Source: an uncultured Clostridia bacterium (GTDB taxonomy: Bacteria > Bacillota > Clostridia > Oscillospirales > Acutalibacteraceae). Taken from it: a stretch of DNA of 45,257 nt. The position numbers were made by a program, and so were the translations under genes. Of this stretch, positions 33,254-41,598 are shown piece after piece (the first letter of the stretch is position 1; every line of letters starts with the position of its first letter). The stretch lies in the NCBI GenBank assembly GCA_958436475.1, contig CAUBKG010000008.1:1-45257 (forward strand), in the 5' to 3' direction. The notes beneath the pieces were generated by a model. It was not told where the DNA came from. It was given only the letters and a program-made list of their open reading frames with translations, and did not search any database.

Positions 33254-35233
33254 ATGAATTTCGAGAAGGCAAAACAGCGCGCGGAAGAGCTGCGCGGCAT
33301 ACTGCAATATCATTCTCATAAATATTACGTGGAGGATTCCCCCGAGATAGACGATTATGAATACGATATGCTCCTGCGGGAGCTTAGCGGAATCGAAGAG
33401 GAGTATCCGGACCTGGTCACGCCCGATTCTCCCACCCAGCGCGTGGGCGGAGAGGCGGTAAGCAGCTTTACCGAGGTGCGCCACGCGGTTCCGATGGAAA
33501 GCCTGCAAGACGCCTTTTCCTTTGAGGAGATCAAAGACTTTGAAGAACGCGTCCGCGAGACGATAGAGCACCCGGCCTATTGCATCGAGCCGAAAATAGA
33601 CGGACTTTCCGTTTCTCTCGAGTATGAAAACGGGATGTTCATGCGCGGCTCCACCCGGGGAGACGGCACCGTGGGGGAGGACGTCACGGAAAACCTGCGA
33701 ACCATTCCGTCGATCCCCCTAAAGCTGACCGAGCCGCTCGAATACCTGGAGGTGCGCGGCGAGGTTTATATGCCGAAGGAAAGCTTCGCGAGGCTCCGCG
33801 AGCAGCAGGAGCTGAACGGCGAAAAGCTGTTCAAAAATCCGCGCAACGCGGCGGCGGGCGCGCTTCGGCAAAAGGACCCGAAGGTCACGGCTTCCAGGGG
33901 GCTCGCTATTTTTGTGTTCAATATCCAGCAAATTCGCGGGGCTAAGCTTACCCGCCACAAGGATTCGCTGGATTATCTGAAAACGCTGGGCTTCCGCACC
34001 ATTCCCTTTTACCGGGTAGTGGAAAGCGCCGAGGAGATCATCGAAGAGCTCGGGCGGATTCGGGAGCTGCGGGGTACGCTCGCATACGATATCGACGGCG
34101 CGGTAGTAAAGGTAAACGATTTTGCAGATAGGGGCGAGCTCGGCAGCACCTCCAAGTTCCCGAAGTGGGCCATTGCGTATAAATATCCGCCGGAGGAAAA
34201 GGAAACCGCTTTGCTGGATATCGAAATCAACGTGGGGCGCACCGGCGTGCTGACCCCAACCGGTGTGTTCGAGCCGGTGCAGCTTGCAGGCACCACCGTC
34301 AGCCGGGCGGTGCTGCATAATGAAGATTTTATTGCGGAAAAGGATATCCGCATCGGCGATACCGTGGTCATCCGCAAGGCGGGGGATATCATTCCCGAGG
34401 TGGTTTCGGTCGTGCGGCATGCAGAGGGATCGGAGCCCTTTGCCATGCCGGGCGCCTGCCCATCCTGCGGGGAGCCCGTGTTCCGGGAGGAGGGGGAAGC
34501 GGCCGTCCGCTGCAATAATACCGACTGCCCGGCCCAGCTGCTTCGCAACCTGATCCACTTTGCCTCCAGAGACGCGATGGATATCGAGGGCCTCGGCCCG
34601 GCGATTATCGAGCAGCTGATCGGCACGGGTCTCGTTTCCTCTCCCGCTGATTTATACAGGCTCCGCGCGGAGGACGTGGCTGAAATCGAGCGGATGGGCG
34701 AAAAGTCCGCCCAGAATCTGATGGATTCCCTCGAAAAGTCCAGGCATAATGAGCTTTCCCGCCTGATTTTTGCGCTCGGCATCCGCCATATCGGGCAAAA
34801 GGCGGCAAAGCTGCTTGCCCGCCGGTTCGGCAGCATGGAGGCTATCCGTGCGGCGTCGGAAGAGGAAATCACCGCAATCGACGGCTTCGGCGGCATTATG
34901 GCGAAAAGCGTGCATAATTATTTTGCACTGGAGGAAACCTCGCGCCTGCTCGAGCGCCTGGCCGCGGCCGGCGTAGCCCCCACGGAGGAGGCGCAGGCGG
35001 AAGACCGCCGTTTTGAAGGCCTCACCTTTGTGCTCACCGGCACGCTGCCCCGCCGCACGCGGAGCGAGGCGCAGAAGCTCATTGAAAGCTTCGGCGGCAA
35101 GGCCGCGGGAAGCGTATCCAAAAAGACGAGCTATGTGCTCGCGGGCGCGGAGGCCGGAAGCAAGCTCGCCAAAGCGCAGCAGCTGGGGATACCGGTCATC
35201 AGCGAAGAGCAGTTCGATGAAATGATCCGGTAA
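33254..35233 (+). CDS. ligA: NAD-dependent DNA ligase
   Basis: LigA seals nicks in replication and repair using NAD. The 659-residue protein has the Ia domain (YYVEDSPEIDDYEYD), the nucleotidyl lysine in CIEPKIDGLSVSLEYENG (about residue 112), the OB fold, a four-cysteine zinc finger (CPSCGEP...CNNTDCPAQ, about 402-430), helix-hairpin-helix repeats and a C-terminal BRCT domain from about 585. AGGAG precedes the ATG at 33254. The frame is open upstream through the whole tandem repeat to 32795, but the conserved protein starts here. Confidence 0.97.
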   Translation: MNFEKAKQRAEELRGILQYHSHKYYVEDSPEIDDYEYDMLLRELSGIEEEYPDLVTPDSPTQRVGGEAVSSFTEVRHAVPMESLQDAFSFEEIKDFEERVRETIEHPAYCIEPKIDGLSVSLEYENGMFMRGSTRGDGTVGEDVTENLRTIPSIPLKLTEPLEYLEVRGEVYMPKESFARLREQQELNGEKLFKNPRNAAAGALRQKDPKVTASRGLAIFVFNIQQIRGAKLTRHKDSLDYLKTLGFRTIPFYRVVESAEEIIEELGRIRELRGTLAYDIDGAVVKVNDFADRGELGSTSKFPKWAIAYKYPPEEKETALLDIEINVGRTGVLTPTGVFEPVQLAGTTVSRAVLHNEDFIAEKDIRIGDTVVIRKAGDIIPEVVSVVRHAEGSEPFAMPGACPSCGEPVFREEGEAAVRCNNTDCPAQLLRNLIHFASRDAMDIEGLGPAIIEQLIGTGLVSSPADLYRLRAEDVAEIERMGEKSAQNLMDSLEKSRHNELSRLIFALGIRHIGQKAAKLLARRFGSMEAIRAASEEEITAIDGFGGIMAKSVHNYFALEETSRLLERLAAAGVAPTEEAQAEDRRFEGLTFVLTGTLPRRTRSEAQKLIESFGGKAAGSVSKKTSYVLAGAEAGSKLAKAQQLGIPVISEEQFDEMIR

Positions 35234-35259
35234 TTCCGGAAGAAAGGGCGGCGTATACG

Positions 35260-35724
35260 TTGAGAAGGAAAGACAGGGAGGAGACCCCGGAATTTGCTCT
35301 GGAGCTCCTGAAAAAATGTGAATACGCGGTGCTTTCCACCGTGAATGAAGACGGCTCCCCTTATGGAATCCCCATTTCTCCCGTTTTTATGGATGGCTGC
35401 TTTTATTTCCACTGTGCGCCGGAGGGGCGCAAGCTCGAGAATATCCGGCGGGAGCCCCGCGTGGGCCTTGCCTGCGTGGGAAAGACGCATCTGATACCCG
35501 AGCAGTTCACCACGGAATATGAATCGGCCGTGCTGGCGGGGAGCGCGTTTCTCGTTACAAACGAAGAGGAAAAGCGCAGGGCGCTTCTTTGCCTGTGCGA
35601 AAAATACGCGCCGGAAAACCTGGCGGCGGCAGAGAAGGCGATCGAAGGCTCCCTGCACCGCACGGGAGTCTGCCGGATCGAGCCCGGCGCGGCTACGGGA
35701 AAAGCAAAGAGAAAAGGAATCTGA
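35260..35724 (+). CDS. Pyridoxamine 5'-phosphate oxidase-fold protein (NimA-like)
   Basis: The 154-residue protein has the split-barrel flavin-binding fold of the PNPOx/NimA group: CEYAVLSTVNEDGSPYGIPIS near residue 20, FYFHCAPEGRKLENIRREPRV (about 48) and VGLACVG. Such proteins bind FMN, haem or F420. NimA members reduce nitroimidazoles, but the native role is often unknown. It starts at TTG (35260) 26 bp after ligA with AGAAAGGGCGG upstream, so it is probably co-transcribed with ligA. A long terminator follows. Confidence 0.85.
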   Translation: MRRKDREETPEFALELLKKCEYAVLSTVNEDGSPYGIPISPVFMDGCFYFHCAPEGRKLENIRREPRVGLACVGKTHLIPEQFTTEYESAVLAGSAFLVTNEEEKRRALLCLCEKYAPENLAAAEKAIEGSLHRTGVCRIEPGAATGKAKRKGI

Positions 35725-35731
35725 TCATACA

Positions 35732-35778
35732 AAAAAATCCGGGCGGAATGGGCTCCCATTCCGCCCGGATTTTTTTTG
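35732..35778. terminator. Strong bidirectional terminator
   Basis: A 16-bp perfect stem (ATCCGGGCGGAATGGG and its complement) has a 2-base CT loop. It is flanked by A7 on the left and T8 on the right. Confidence 0.95.
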
Positions 35779-35785
35779 TGGGTTG

Positions 35786-36017
35786 TTGACTTTTGTTGAA
35801 AAATTATATAATGATAATAGTAGATTACCATAAAGTTGAATATATAGATTATTAATGAAAAAATGTTACCACTTTTATTGAATTAATCATCTTTTGTAAA
35901 TGAGCAAGCCGCAATGGAGGCTTCTTTAGCGGGAATTTTTTGAGCACGTTGCCGGGGCAAAGGCCAAATTTTCCCCCTGAACCAAAGGTATTATGGATGC
36001 CATGCCATTTCCATAGA
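35786..36017. promoter_or_regulatory. AT-rich upstream region of the secreted-protein island
   Basis: This stretch of about 230 bases has no gene. TTGACT (35786-35791) and TATAAT (35807-35812) lie at its left end with only 15 bases between them, a possible but short-spaced promoter. The sharp drop in GC relative to ligA marks the edge of the island. Confidence 0.4.
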
Positions 36018-36033
36018 GGAACTGCCGGTAAAA
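36018..36033 (+). repeat. Left inverted repeat of cassette 1
   Basis: GGAACTGCCGGTAAAA is an exact inverse match to 36506-36521 on the other side of the secreted-protein gene and identical to 37804-37819. Confidence 0.9.
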
Positions 36034-36075
36034 ACAAAAGAAAGGAAGTATCTCAGAAAAAAGTCGCTGAAAAGA

Positions 36076-36465
36076 ATGGTTTCCTTAGTTTGCGCGCTTG
36101 CCATCGTAACCGCTGTTGGCCTCACCGTGTTTGCGGGTTCCTGGTCTGTAACGAACACAAAAATCGATTCGCGCGGCTTTGACCTGAGCGCAACGGGCAC
36201 CAAGTACACGTCCCAGCTGGCTGCTTCGTATTCGATAGCAACATACGATGGCCATGATTATAGCGGAACGATGAATACAAAAGCGAAGGCATATTATTCT
36301 GGTGGAACCTTAGGCCCCGACCAGGGAACTGCTACCGGTTCAAATAAGCCGAAGGTTACCGGCAGCACGAGCTGGATGAATGCTGTTGGTGCACCGATTG
36401 CCGTGATTGCCTATTATGGCGTGAATGGCTCTTACCCCAATCAGTCGCCAACGGTATACTTTTAA
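36076..36465 (+). CDS. Small secreted protein, copy 1 (start codon degraded)
   Basis: The product is about 50% identical to the protein at 37842, and nearly identical over the signal peptide. The paralogue starts MKKLLKRM. Here the matching sequence at 36055-36075 keeps the lysines but the ATG has become AGA through small indels. The first usable ATG is therefore at 36076, 27 bases after the AAAGGAAG ribosome site. The remaining 129 residues have a hydrophobic segment (MVSLVCALAIVTAVGLTVFA) without the basic N-region. The mature part is Ser/Thr/Tyr/Gly/Asn-rich with no cysteine. Export or translation may be impaired. The family is not recognised. Confidence 0.6.
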   Translation: MVSLVCALAIVTAVGLTVFAGSWSVTNTKIDSRGFDLSATGTKYTSQLAASYSIATYDGHDYSGTMNTKAKAYYSGGTLGPDQGTATGSNKPKVTGSTSWMNAVGAPIAVIAYYGVNGSYPNQSPTVYF

Positions 36466-36505
36466 TGGCCTAACCCATATTAGCTAGTCTTAAGTAAAAT
36501 ATAAA

Positions 36506-36521
36506 TTTTACCGGCAGTTCC
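36506..36521 (-). repeat. Right inverted repeat of cassette 1
   Basis: TTTTACCGGCAGTTCC is the exact reverse complement of the left repeat at 36018-36033. It lies 40 bases after the stop codon. Confidence 0.9.
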
Positions 36522-36641
36522 CGCTTGTTCTGAATAACAGCTTTTAGAAAACCGCGTGAATCCGGGCTCATGCAATCAACCGCATTTCCCCCTTTTACAC
36601 CGGGGGGGAACGATGCAGGAGAAGAAACGGAGGAAATCCAT

Positions 36642-37718
36642 ATGAAAAAATTTGCAGCCATTGTTACCATCCTGGCCATTCTTTGCACGATGCTCGCCGG
36701 CTGCGGGGGAAGAGGGCAGGGAAGCGGCCCTGAAGAAGCCACGGCCCCCGGCGGCGAACATGCAGCCGCCGGCCCGGCAAACGCTTATGATGAAGCGCTG
36801 CAGGGGAATTTTAATAACGGCGGCTTTTTCTGCGAAACGCCTTCGTATATTTATGCGCGCACAAACCCTTACCGGATCGATAAAGCAACCGGCGAAGCGG
36901 AATATCTTTGCACGGATCCAACCTGCTTTCATGATAAAAAGTGTATTTCTTCAGATGCTATCATGCAATTGCAGTCCTATGGGGAACGCGTGTTTGGTTT
37001 GCTGTCTATTGCCTCTGATCCGGATGTAACCTATGTCGCAGAGGTCAAAGGGAAAGAATACGATGTGCTTTATCGGTCCAGGGAATATACCCATTCCCCC
37101 AGGGTTATCAACGATAAGCTTTATGTGTTTACAACCGTAAACGATATCAGCCAGTATAAAATAATTGATATCAACACAAAAAAGGAACTGAAAAGCCTGG
37201 TGATCGACCCGAATGAAAAAGATCGCGTCGAAGGCGTTCAAAATACGTTTATGCACGATAACAGCATCTACCATTCCAATAGGCTGAATGACCTGAAAAA
37301 AATCAATACGGAAACAGGCGAAGTGACGCTGGTTGCGCAGAATGTGATAAAACCGCAGCTGGTAGGCGAAACCATTTATTTCCTGCGGGCAAACCCGGAT
37401 AATGATGCTGACAGAAGCCTTTATCAAATGGATCTGGACGGCGGCAATGAAAAGCTGGTATATGACGATTGCTTTGAATTCAACGTTTATGAAGATACCG
37501 TTTATTATGTGCCGAGCAGCTACCCGAAAAGCCTCAATTCCATGGATTTATCCGGCAAAAGCCCGAAGGTTCTGGTGCAGAATGATGAGGTGAGTTATAT
37601 TGAAGTTTTGCCCCAGAGCAAAAAGCTTGTGTTTTCCACGCGGGATAAAGGAGACTGCACGTGCAATTTTGACGGCAGCGATTTCAAGGCGCTGCCCCTG
37701 CCTGCCGCAAAGCAATAA
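36642..37718 (+). CDS. Lipoprotein with DUF5050-like repeat (beta-propeller) domain
   Basis: The 358-residue protein has a lipoprotein signal with MLAGC (Cys21). A Gly/Ala/Pro linker follows, then repeated segments of the form I/VYFLRANPD..LYQMDLDGGNEKLVYDD and VYYVPSS..LNSMDLSGKSPKVL. These resemble the DUF5050/TolB-like propeller repeats of clostridial surface lipoproteins. CTDPTCFHDKKC (about residues 90-101) is a small cysteine cluster. GGAGG lies 8 bases before the ATG at 36642. It is predicted to be anchored on the outer face of the membrane. It lies between the two secreted-protein cassettes, so a sensing, binding or immunity role is possible but unproven. Confidence 0.8.
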   Translation: MKKFAAIVTILAILCTMLAGCGGRGQGSGPEEATAPGGEHAAAGPANAYDEALQGNFNNGGFFCETPSYIYARTNPYRIDKATGEAEYLCTDPTCFHDKKCISSDAIMQLQSYGERVFGLLSIASDPDVTYVAEVKGKEYDVLYRSREYTHSPRVINDKLYVFTTVNDISQYKIIDINTKKELKSLVIDPNEKDRVEGVQNTFMHDNSIYHSNRLNDLKKINTETGEVTLVAQNVIKPQLVGETIYFLRANPDNDADRSLYQMDLDGGNEKLVYDDCFEFNVYEDTVYYVPSSYPKSLNSMDLSGKSPKVLVQNDEVSYIEVLPQSKKLVFSTRDKGDCTCNFDGSDFKALPLPAAKQ

Positions 37719-37723
37719 CGCGT

Positions 37724-37763
37724 GCCGGAAATGCTCGCTTTTGCGAATGGGAGCGTTTCCGGC
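37724..37763 (+). other. Imperfect hairpin between lipoprotein gene and cassette 2
   Basis: GCCGGAAATGCTC and GGAGCGTTTCCGGC can form an imperfect stem of about 13 bp. No T-run follows, so it may be an RNA-processing or stability element rather than a terminator. Confidence 0.45.
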
Positions 37764-37803
37764 ATAGAAAACGGATTGCTGGCATGGAATGCTTGCTTCA
37801 TAA

Positions 37804-37819
37804 GGAACTGCCGGTAAAA
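37804..37819 (+). repeat. Left inverted repeat of cassette 2
   Basis: GGAACTGCCGGTAAAA is identical to 36018-36033. Similarity to the first cassette extends some 15 bases further upstream, with mismatches. Confidence 0.9.
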
Positions 37820-37841
37820 GAATAAGAAAGGAAGTGGCTTT

Positions 37842-38252
37842 ATGAAAAAGCTGCTGAAAAGAATGGTTTCCCTGGTTTGCGCGCTTGCCATCGTAACCGC
37901 TGTTGGCCTCACCGTGTTTGCGGGCTCCTGGTCTGTAACGAACATAAATATCAATTCGCGCGGTTTTAACCTGAGCGCAACGGGCACGAGGTACACGTCT
38001 CAGCTGACTGCTTCGTATACCATGAAAACGTACGATGCTCATATTTATGCTGGAACCATGAATGTTCAGGCCCGGGCGCTTTATTCCAACGGTACAGTGG
38101 GCTCCTGGGAGGGGACCAAAACCGGGTCGCTTGTAAATAAAGTTACCGGAACCACAAGCTGGATTCCCGGAACTAGCACGCCGTCTTATTTTGTGGCTCG
38201 CTATGGCCTGAACGGCACCTATATGCATTATTCCAATTCGTTATCCTTTTAA
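37842..38252 (+). CDS. Small secreted protein, copy 2
   Basis: The 136-residue product has a classical signal peptide: MKKLLKR, a hydrophobic core, and likely cleavage after TVFA near residue 27. The mature part of about 109 residues is rich in Ser, Thr, Tyr, Asn and Gly, has no cysteine, and looks beta-stranded (YTSQLTASYTMKTYD; VTGTTSWIPG; YFVARYGLNGTY). The size, signal peptide and nearby ABC genes recall lactococcin-972-type bacteriocins, but I see no diagnostic motif of that family. AGAAAGGAAG precedes the ATG. Inverted repeats flank the gene on both sides. Confidence 0.85.
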   Translation: MKKLLKRMVSLVCALAIVTAVGLTVFAGSWSVTNININSRGFNLSATGTRYTSQLTASYTMKTYDAHIYAGTMNVQARALYSNGTVGSWEGTKTGSLVNKVTGTTSWIPGTSTPSYFVARYGLNGTYMHYSNSLSF

Positions 38253-38290
38253 TAACAGGGCGGAATATCCCCATATAAATAACAACTAAC

Positions 38291-38307
38291 TTTTACCGGC
38301 AGCTTTC
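38291..38307 (-). repeat. Right inverted repeat of cassette 2
   Basis: TTTTACCGGCAG (38291-38302) is the inverse of the first 12 bases in from the left repeat; the outer bases have diverged (CTTTC instead of TTCC). It lies 38 bases after the stop codon, the same spacing as in cassette 1. Confidence 0.85.
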
Positions 38308-38395
38308 TTGCAGAAATATAAACCGTCAGAAAACAATCCAAAATGCACAGGATGCCAAAACCAGATGCAAAGCTCTGAGAAAGAAGGGGAAAACG

Positions 38396-39433
38396 ATGAA
38401 AGGAAAACGTCTGCTTTCGGCGGCGCTGGCTCTGCTGCTGCTCAGTTTGGCAGGCTGCGGAAGCGGCGGTCAGGGTGCCGCGCCGAATTATAATTGGTCA
38501 CAAAACGCAACACAAAATGCAGAACAGAGCGGCCGCGTTTCTGATGACGTTAGAAAGTGTGACCTGCGGCTGCTGGATGGCTCCAAGAAGCCGGTTTCCA
38601 ATAAAAACGCCCTTGTGTTTGAAAAGGAGCCGAAGAGCTATTATATCCGCATTGCGAACCTCAATGAAGTGGAGGTTGACTGCACGGTTTTTGCCTATCA
38701 GGAGGAAGCCTTTATCCCCCTCTCCATTGAAGGCGGGGAGCCTGCGGATTATTATGTGACCAGGCTTGCCAAAAAGGAAACGGTGATGCTGCCGGTCACG
38801 TTCCACCCCAAAGAGCTGCCCTCCGATCAGCCCGCCGTATTTTTGCTGGGCTGCGCCCTGGCGGATGCAAACCGGGTTGAAATTATGAGAAGCATGACCG
38901 CACCGGCCGTGAATATCAGCAATGTTTTCACGCAGTCGCTTCAAATGCAGGCCGCCGATAAAGCCGCAGAGGTGCACGAGAAAACGGAGGACGTCGTCCG
39001 GAATGGAATACGCAGCGAGTATATTAACGATGGCACCCCGCTCGAAGAGCGCGACCCGTTGATGTCCGCCGGGCTTTCGTTTGGAGAAAAGCTGGATGCT
39101 TCCACGCTGTTTTCCATTCGTCCGCAAGTGCAGGATACGGAAGAGCTCTATCTCCGGGCGCAGAGCTATGTTGGCGTTGGAAAGTGCACGGCGGTCGTGT
39201 TTGTGGATAATGTTCCGGTAAAAGCCTTTGATGGAAAAACCTTCGCATCCCATTCGAGGAAGGAAATGGAAGCCTATAGCTTTCCGATTGATAAAAGCGT
39301 GCTTCCCAAAGGAGAACACACCCTCTATGGCATATGCTTTTATGACGACAGCATCAGGGCTTCGTTCACGGATCCGGAGAGTGCAACTAACCTGGCGGAG
39401 GCATTTACCATGGCGATTATCAACGTAAAATGA
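38396..39433 (+). CDS. Predicted lipoprotein of unknown function
   Basis: The 345-residue product has a lipoprotein signal with SLAGC (Cys21) and a short Asn/Gln-rich linker. The mature domain begins CDLRLLDGSKKPVSNKNALVF and continues with beta-rich segments such as YYIRIANLNEVEVDCTVFAY, VMLPVTFHPKELP and EHTLYGICFYDDSI. I do not recognise the family. It lies 19 bp before the ABC ATPase gene, so it is probably part of the transporter operon, as a surface-exposed partner or immunity-type factor by inference. Confidence 0.8.
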   Translation: MKGKRLLSAALALLLLSLAGCGSGGQGAAPNYNWSQNATQNAEQSGRVSDDVRKCDLRLLDGSKKPVSNKNALVFEKEPKSYYIRIANLNEVEVDCTVFAYQEEAFIPLSIEGGEPADYYVTRLAKKETVMLPVTFHPKELPSDQPAVFLLGCALADANRVEIMRSMTAPAVNISNVFTQSLQMQAADKAAEVHEKTEDVVRNGIRSEYINDGTPLEERDPLMSAGLSFGEKLDASTLFSIRPQVQDTEELYLRAQSYVGVGKCTAVVFVDNVPVKAFDGKTFASHSRKEMEAYSFPIDKSVLPKGEHTLYGICFYDDSIRASFTDPESATNLAEAFTMAIINVK

Positions 39434-39452
39434 TTTTTGGGAGGATTTCATC

Positions 39453-40352
39453 ATGCAGCTGGAAATAAAAAATCTCACAAAATATTATGGTTCTTTTCCC
39501 GCACTGCGTGATTTTTCCATTGTGCTGGACGCGGGCGTATATGGACTGCTGGGCCCGAACGGGGCCGGAAAATCAACCCTTGCCAACATCATATGCGAAA
39601 CCCTCAAGCCCACCTCCGGAGAAATTTTATACGATGGAACGCCCATAAAGGCAATGGGAAAAGAATACCGCGGCCTTCTGGGGTTTGCGCCGCAGGTCGG
39701 CTCGTATTACAAGGATTTCAAAACCGGGTATTTTCTCGAATACATGGGAATGCTCAAGGAAATCGGCACAAAAGCGCAGATTCGCAGCCGGGTCGGCGAG
39801 GTGCTGGAGCTTGTTAATTTAACCGAAGTAAGCGGCAAAAAGATCGGCGCCCTTTCCGGGGGGATGAAGCAGCGCGTCGGCATTGCGCAGGCGCTGCTGA
39901 ACGACCCCAAGATTTTGATTTTAGATGAACCCACCGCCGGGCTGGACCCGAAGGAACGCATCCGTCTGCGCAACATTTTATCGCAGATGTCGTTCGACCG
40001 CATCACCATTTTGGCAACGCACATTGTTTCGGATATCGAATATATTTCGGATCAGGTTCTGCTGCTCAAAAAGGGCGAGCTGCTGCGGAAAGGAACGCCG
40101 GAAGAAATTTTAGCCGATATGCAGGGGAAGGTTTATAAGGCGGCCATTCCCAAAAGCGAAGTGGATTCGTTTTATGGCCGCTATAAAATTGCCAATGTCA
40201 CAAAGGACGGCGACCGGGCTGAGCTGCGCATTGTGAGCGATACGCCGCCGGAAGCCGGAGAGGTGGTTCCCGCGGAGCCCTGCCTGGAGGATGCCTACCT
40301 CTATTATTTTGATGAGATTGGCACTGCAAACGAGGTGAACGCTCATGCGTAG
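39453..40352 (+). CDS. ABC transporter ATP-binding protein
   Basis: This 299-residue ATPase has Walker A GPNGAGKST (residues 34-42), the signature LSGGMKQR (about 136), Walker B ILILDEPTAGLDP (about 153) and the H-loop histidine in ILATHIVSDIE. The family with this spacing (CcmA/BcrA-like) powers ABC-2 type exporters involved in antibiotic or peptide efflux. GGGAGG precedes the ATG. The last about 80 residues form a C-terminal extension. The stop overlaps the next gene by 8 bp, giving tight coupling to the two permease genes. Confidence 0.95.
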   Translation: MQLEIKNLTKYYGSFPALRDFSIVLDAGVYGLLGPNGAGKSTLANIICETLKPTSGEILYDGTPIKAMGKEYRGLLGFAPQVGSYYKDFKTGYFLEYMGMLKEIGTKAQIRSRVGEVLELVNLTEVSGKKIGALSGGMKQRVGIAQALLNDPKILILDEPTAGLDPKERIRLRNILSQMSFDRITILATHIVSDIEYISDQVLLLKKGELLRKGTPEEILADMQGKVYKAAIPKSEVDSFYGRYKIANVTKDGDRAELRIVSDTPPEAGEVVPAEPCLEDAYLYYFDEIGTANEVNAHA

Positions 40353-41598
40353 GCTGCTCGGAGCGGAGCTCAAAAAGCTTCTCGGAAAAAAATACATATG
40401 GTTCATCCTTCTGGCGCTGACGGTATATTGGGGCTATTCGGTGGGATATCAGCAAAGCTATTATCCCGCCGAACCCTTTAATCAGGCGGTGTGGAGCTAC
40501 CAGGAGAGCATCAGCGGGCCGCTCACGCAGGAGAAATACGAAAAAATACTGGCGGATATCGAGTCTGTTCAGGGAGGCCGCGAGGAAGCGCCCGGCAGCG
40601 TTTCGGAAGAGCTTATGCAGCAGGCCGGAAGGTTCACCCCATACAATGCAGCGTCTGATTTAATACTTCTGGATCAAGTCAAGACCGAAGCGGATTACAT
40701 CATCAACGAAGCGCATAACCGTGAGCTCATTCTTCAGCAGGCGCAGCGCAATCTGGACCGGCTTCGGGAGCAGAACGGCAGCGCGTATGAAATCAGGGTA
40801 AACGAAAAGATCATCGAGATGTACCGGAATTCGAAAGAACTGATGCTTACCCAAACGGACGGGGGCTGGTCAGCTTATTTCTATTCCAATAATCACACCA
40901 TCCTGCTGCTTCTTTTCCTGCTGATTGTGCTGGCGCCCGTTTTTTCGCGTGAATATGAGTCCAATATGTTTCACATCATCTACCCGACTAAGGGCGGGCG
41001 GGGGAAAACCGCAGCGGCTAAAATTCTGGCGGCTGCCCTTGTATCCGCCGGTGCGGCGCTGTATCTCGAAACAGTGAACTTCTTTTGCTATGCAGTCAAC
41101 TATAAAATGTTCAACTGGAATCTTCCTGTTCGGAATTTCAGCAATTTCTCCACCTCTCCCTTTAATTTTACGATCGGGCAGTATGTGCTGATTAAGCTGG
41201 CTTTGTTCGTGCTGTTCGCGGTTTTATCCGGCCTGATCATCCTGTTTTTCTCCAAGCTCTTTTCGAGAACGATACCGGCCCTGATCAGCAGCGTGGTGGC
41301 TTTAGGCGGCATGTTTTCCGCAGCCTTCTATTTTACCGCCCCGCCGTTTCTCGTTGGAAACCTGCCGCTCCAGCTGCAGCAGGCGAAAGAAACGCTGAAA
41401 AACTGGCTTCCGTCCTTTCTGGTTCATCCCGATCTTTACTTCAATCAGTTCGATGTGGTGAATATAATGGGAATTCCGGTATTTTCGTTCTGGATTGCCG
41501 TGGGTATTGCGGTGCTGGCCTGCTTGGCTTTTGCACTGGCGGCCTGGTTCCTTTACACCCGAAATATCTCGCTGCGGATATTCAGAAAGAAGAGGTGA
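40345..41598 (+). CDS. ABC-2 type permease subunit 1
   Basis: The 417-residue membrane protein has one N-terminal helix (about residues 17-36), a large extracytoplasmic domain of about 145 residues, then about five helices from residue 184 on. The segment REYESNMFHIIYPTKGGR just after the second helix is matched in the next gene by SDYASDMWRIVKPTRKGL. The two permeases are therefore distant paralogues likely to form a heterodimer. The layout fits ABC-2 exporters of the lantibiotic-immunity or bacitracin type, though the substrate is unknown. It overlaps the ATPase gene and the next permease gene. Confidence 0.85.
   Translation: MRRLLGAELKKLLGKKYIWFILLALTVYWGYSVGYQQSYYPAEPFNQAVWSYQESISGPLTQEKYEKILADIESVQGGREEAPGSVSEELMQQAGRFTPYNAASDLILLDQVKTEADYIINEAHNRELILQQAQRNLDRLREQNGSAYEIRVNEKIIEMYRNSKELMLTQTDGGWSAYFYSNNHTILLLLFLLIVLAPVFSREYESNMFHIIYPTKGGRGKTAAAKILAAALVSAGAALYLETVNFFCYAVNYKMFNWNLPVRNFSNFSTSPFNFTIGQYVLIKLALFVLFAVLSGLIILFFSKLFSRTIPALISSVVALGGMFSAAFYFTAPPFLVGNLPLQLQQAKETLKNWLPSFLVHPDLYFNQFDVVNIMGIPVFSFWIAVGIAVLACLAFALAAWFLYTRNISLRIFRKKR

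Noticed and set aside
32704..33272. Minus-strand open frames across the tandem repeat
   Set aside because: They arise because the 171-base unit has a length divisible by three and few stops. No ribosome site or recognisable protein is present.
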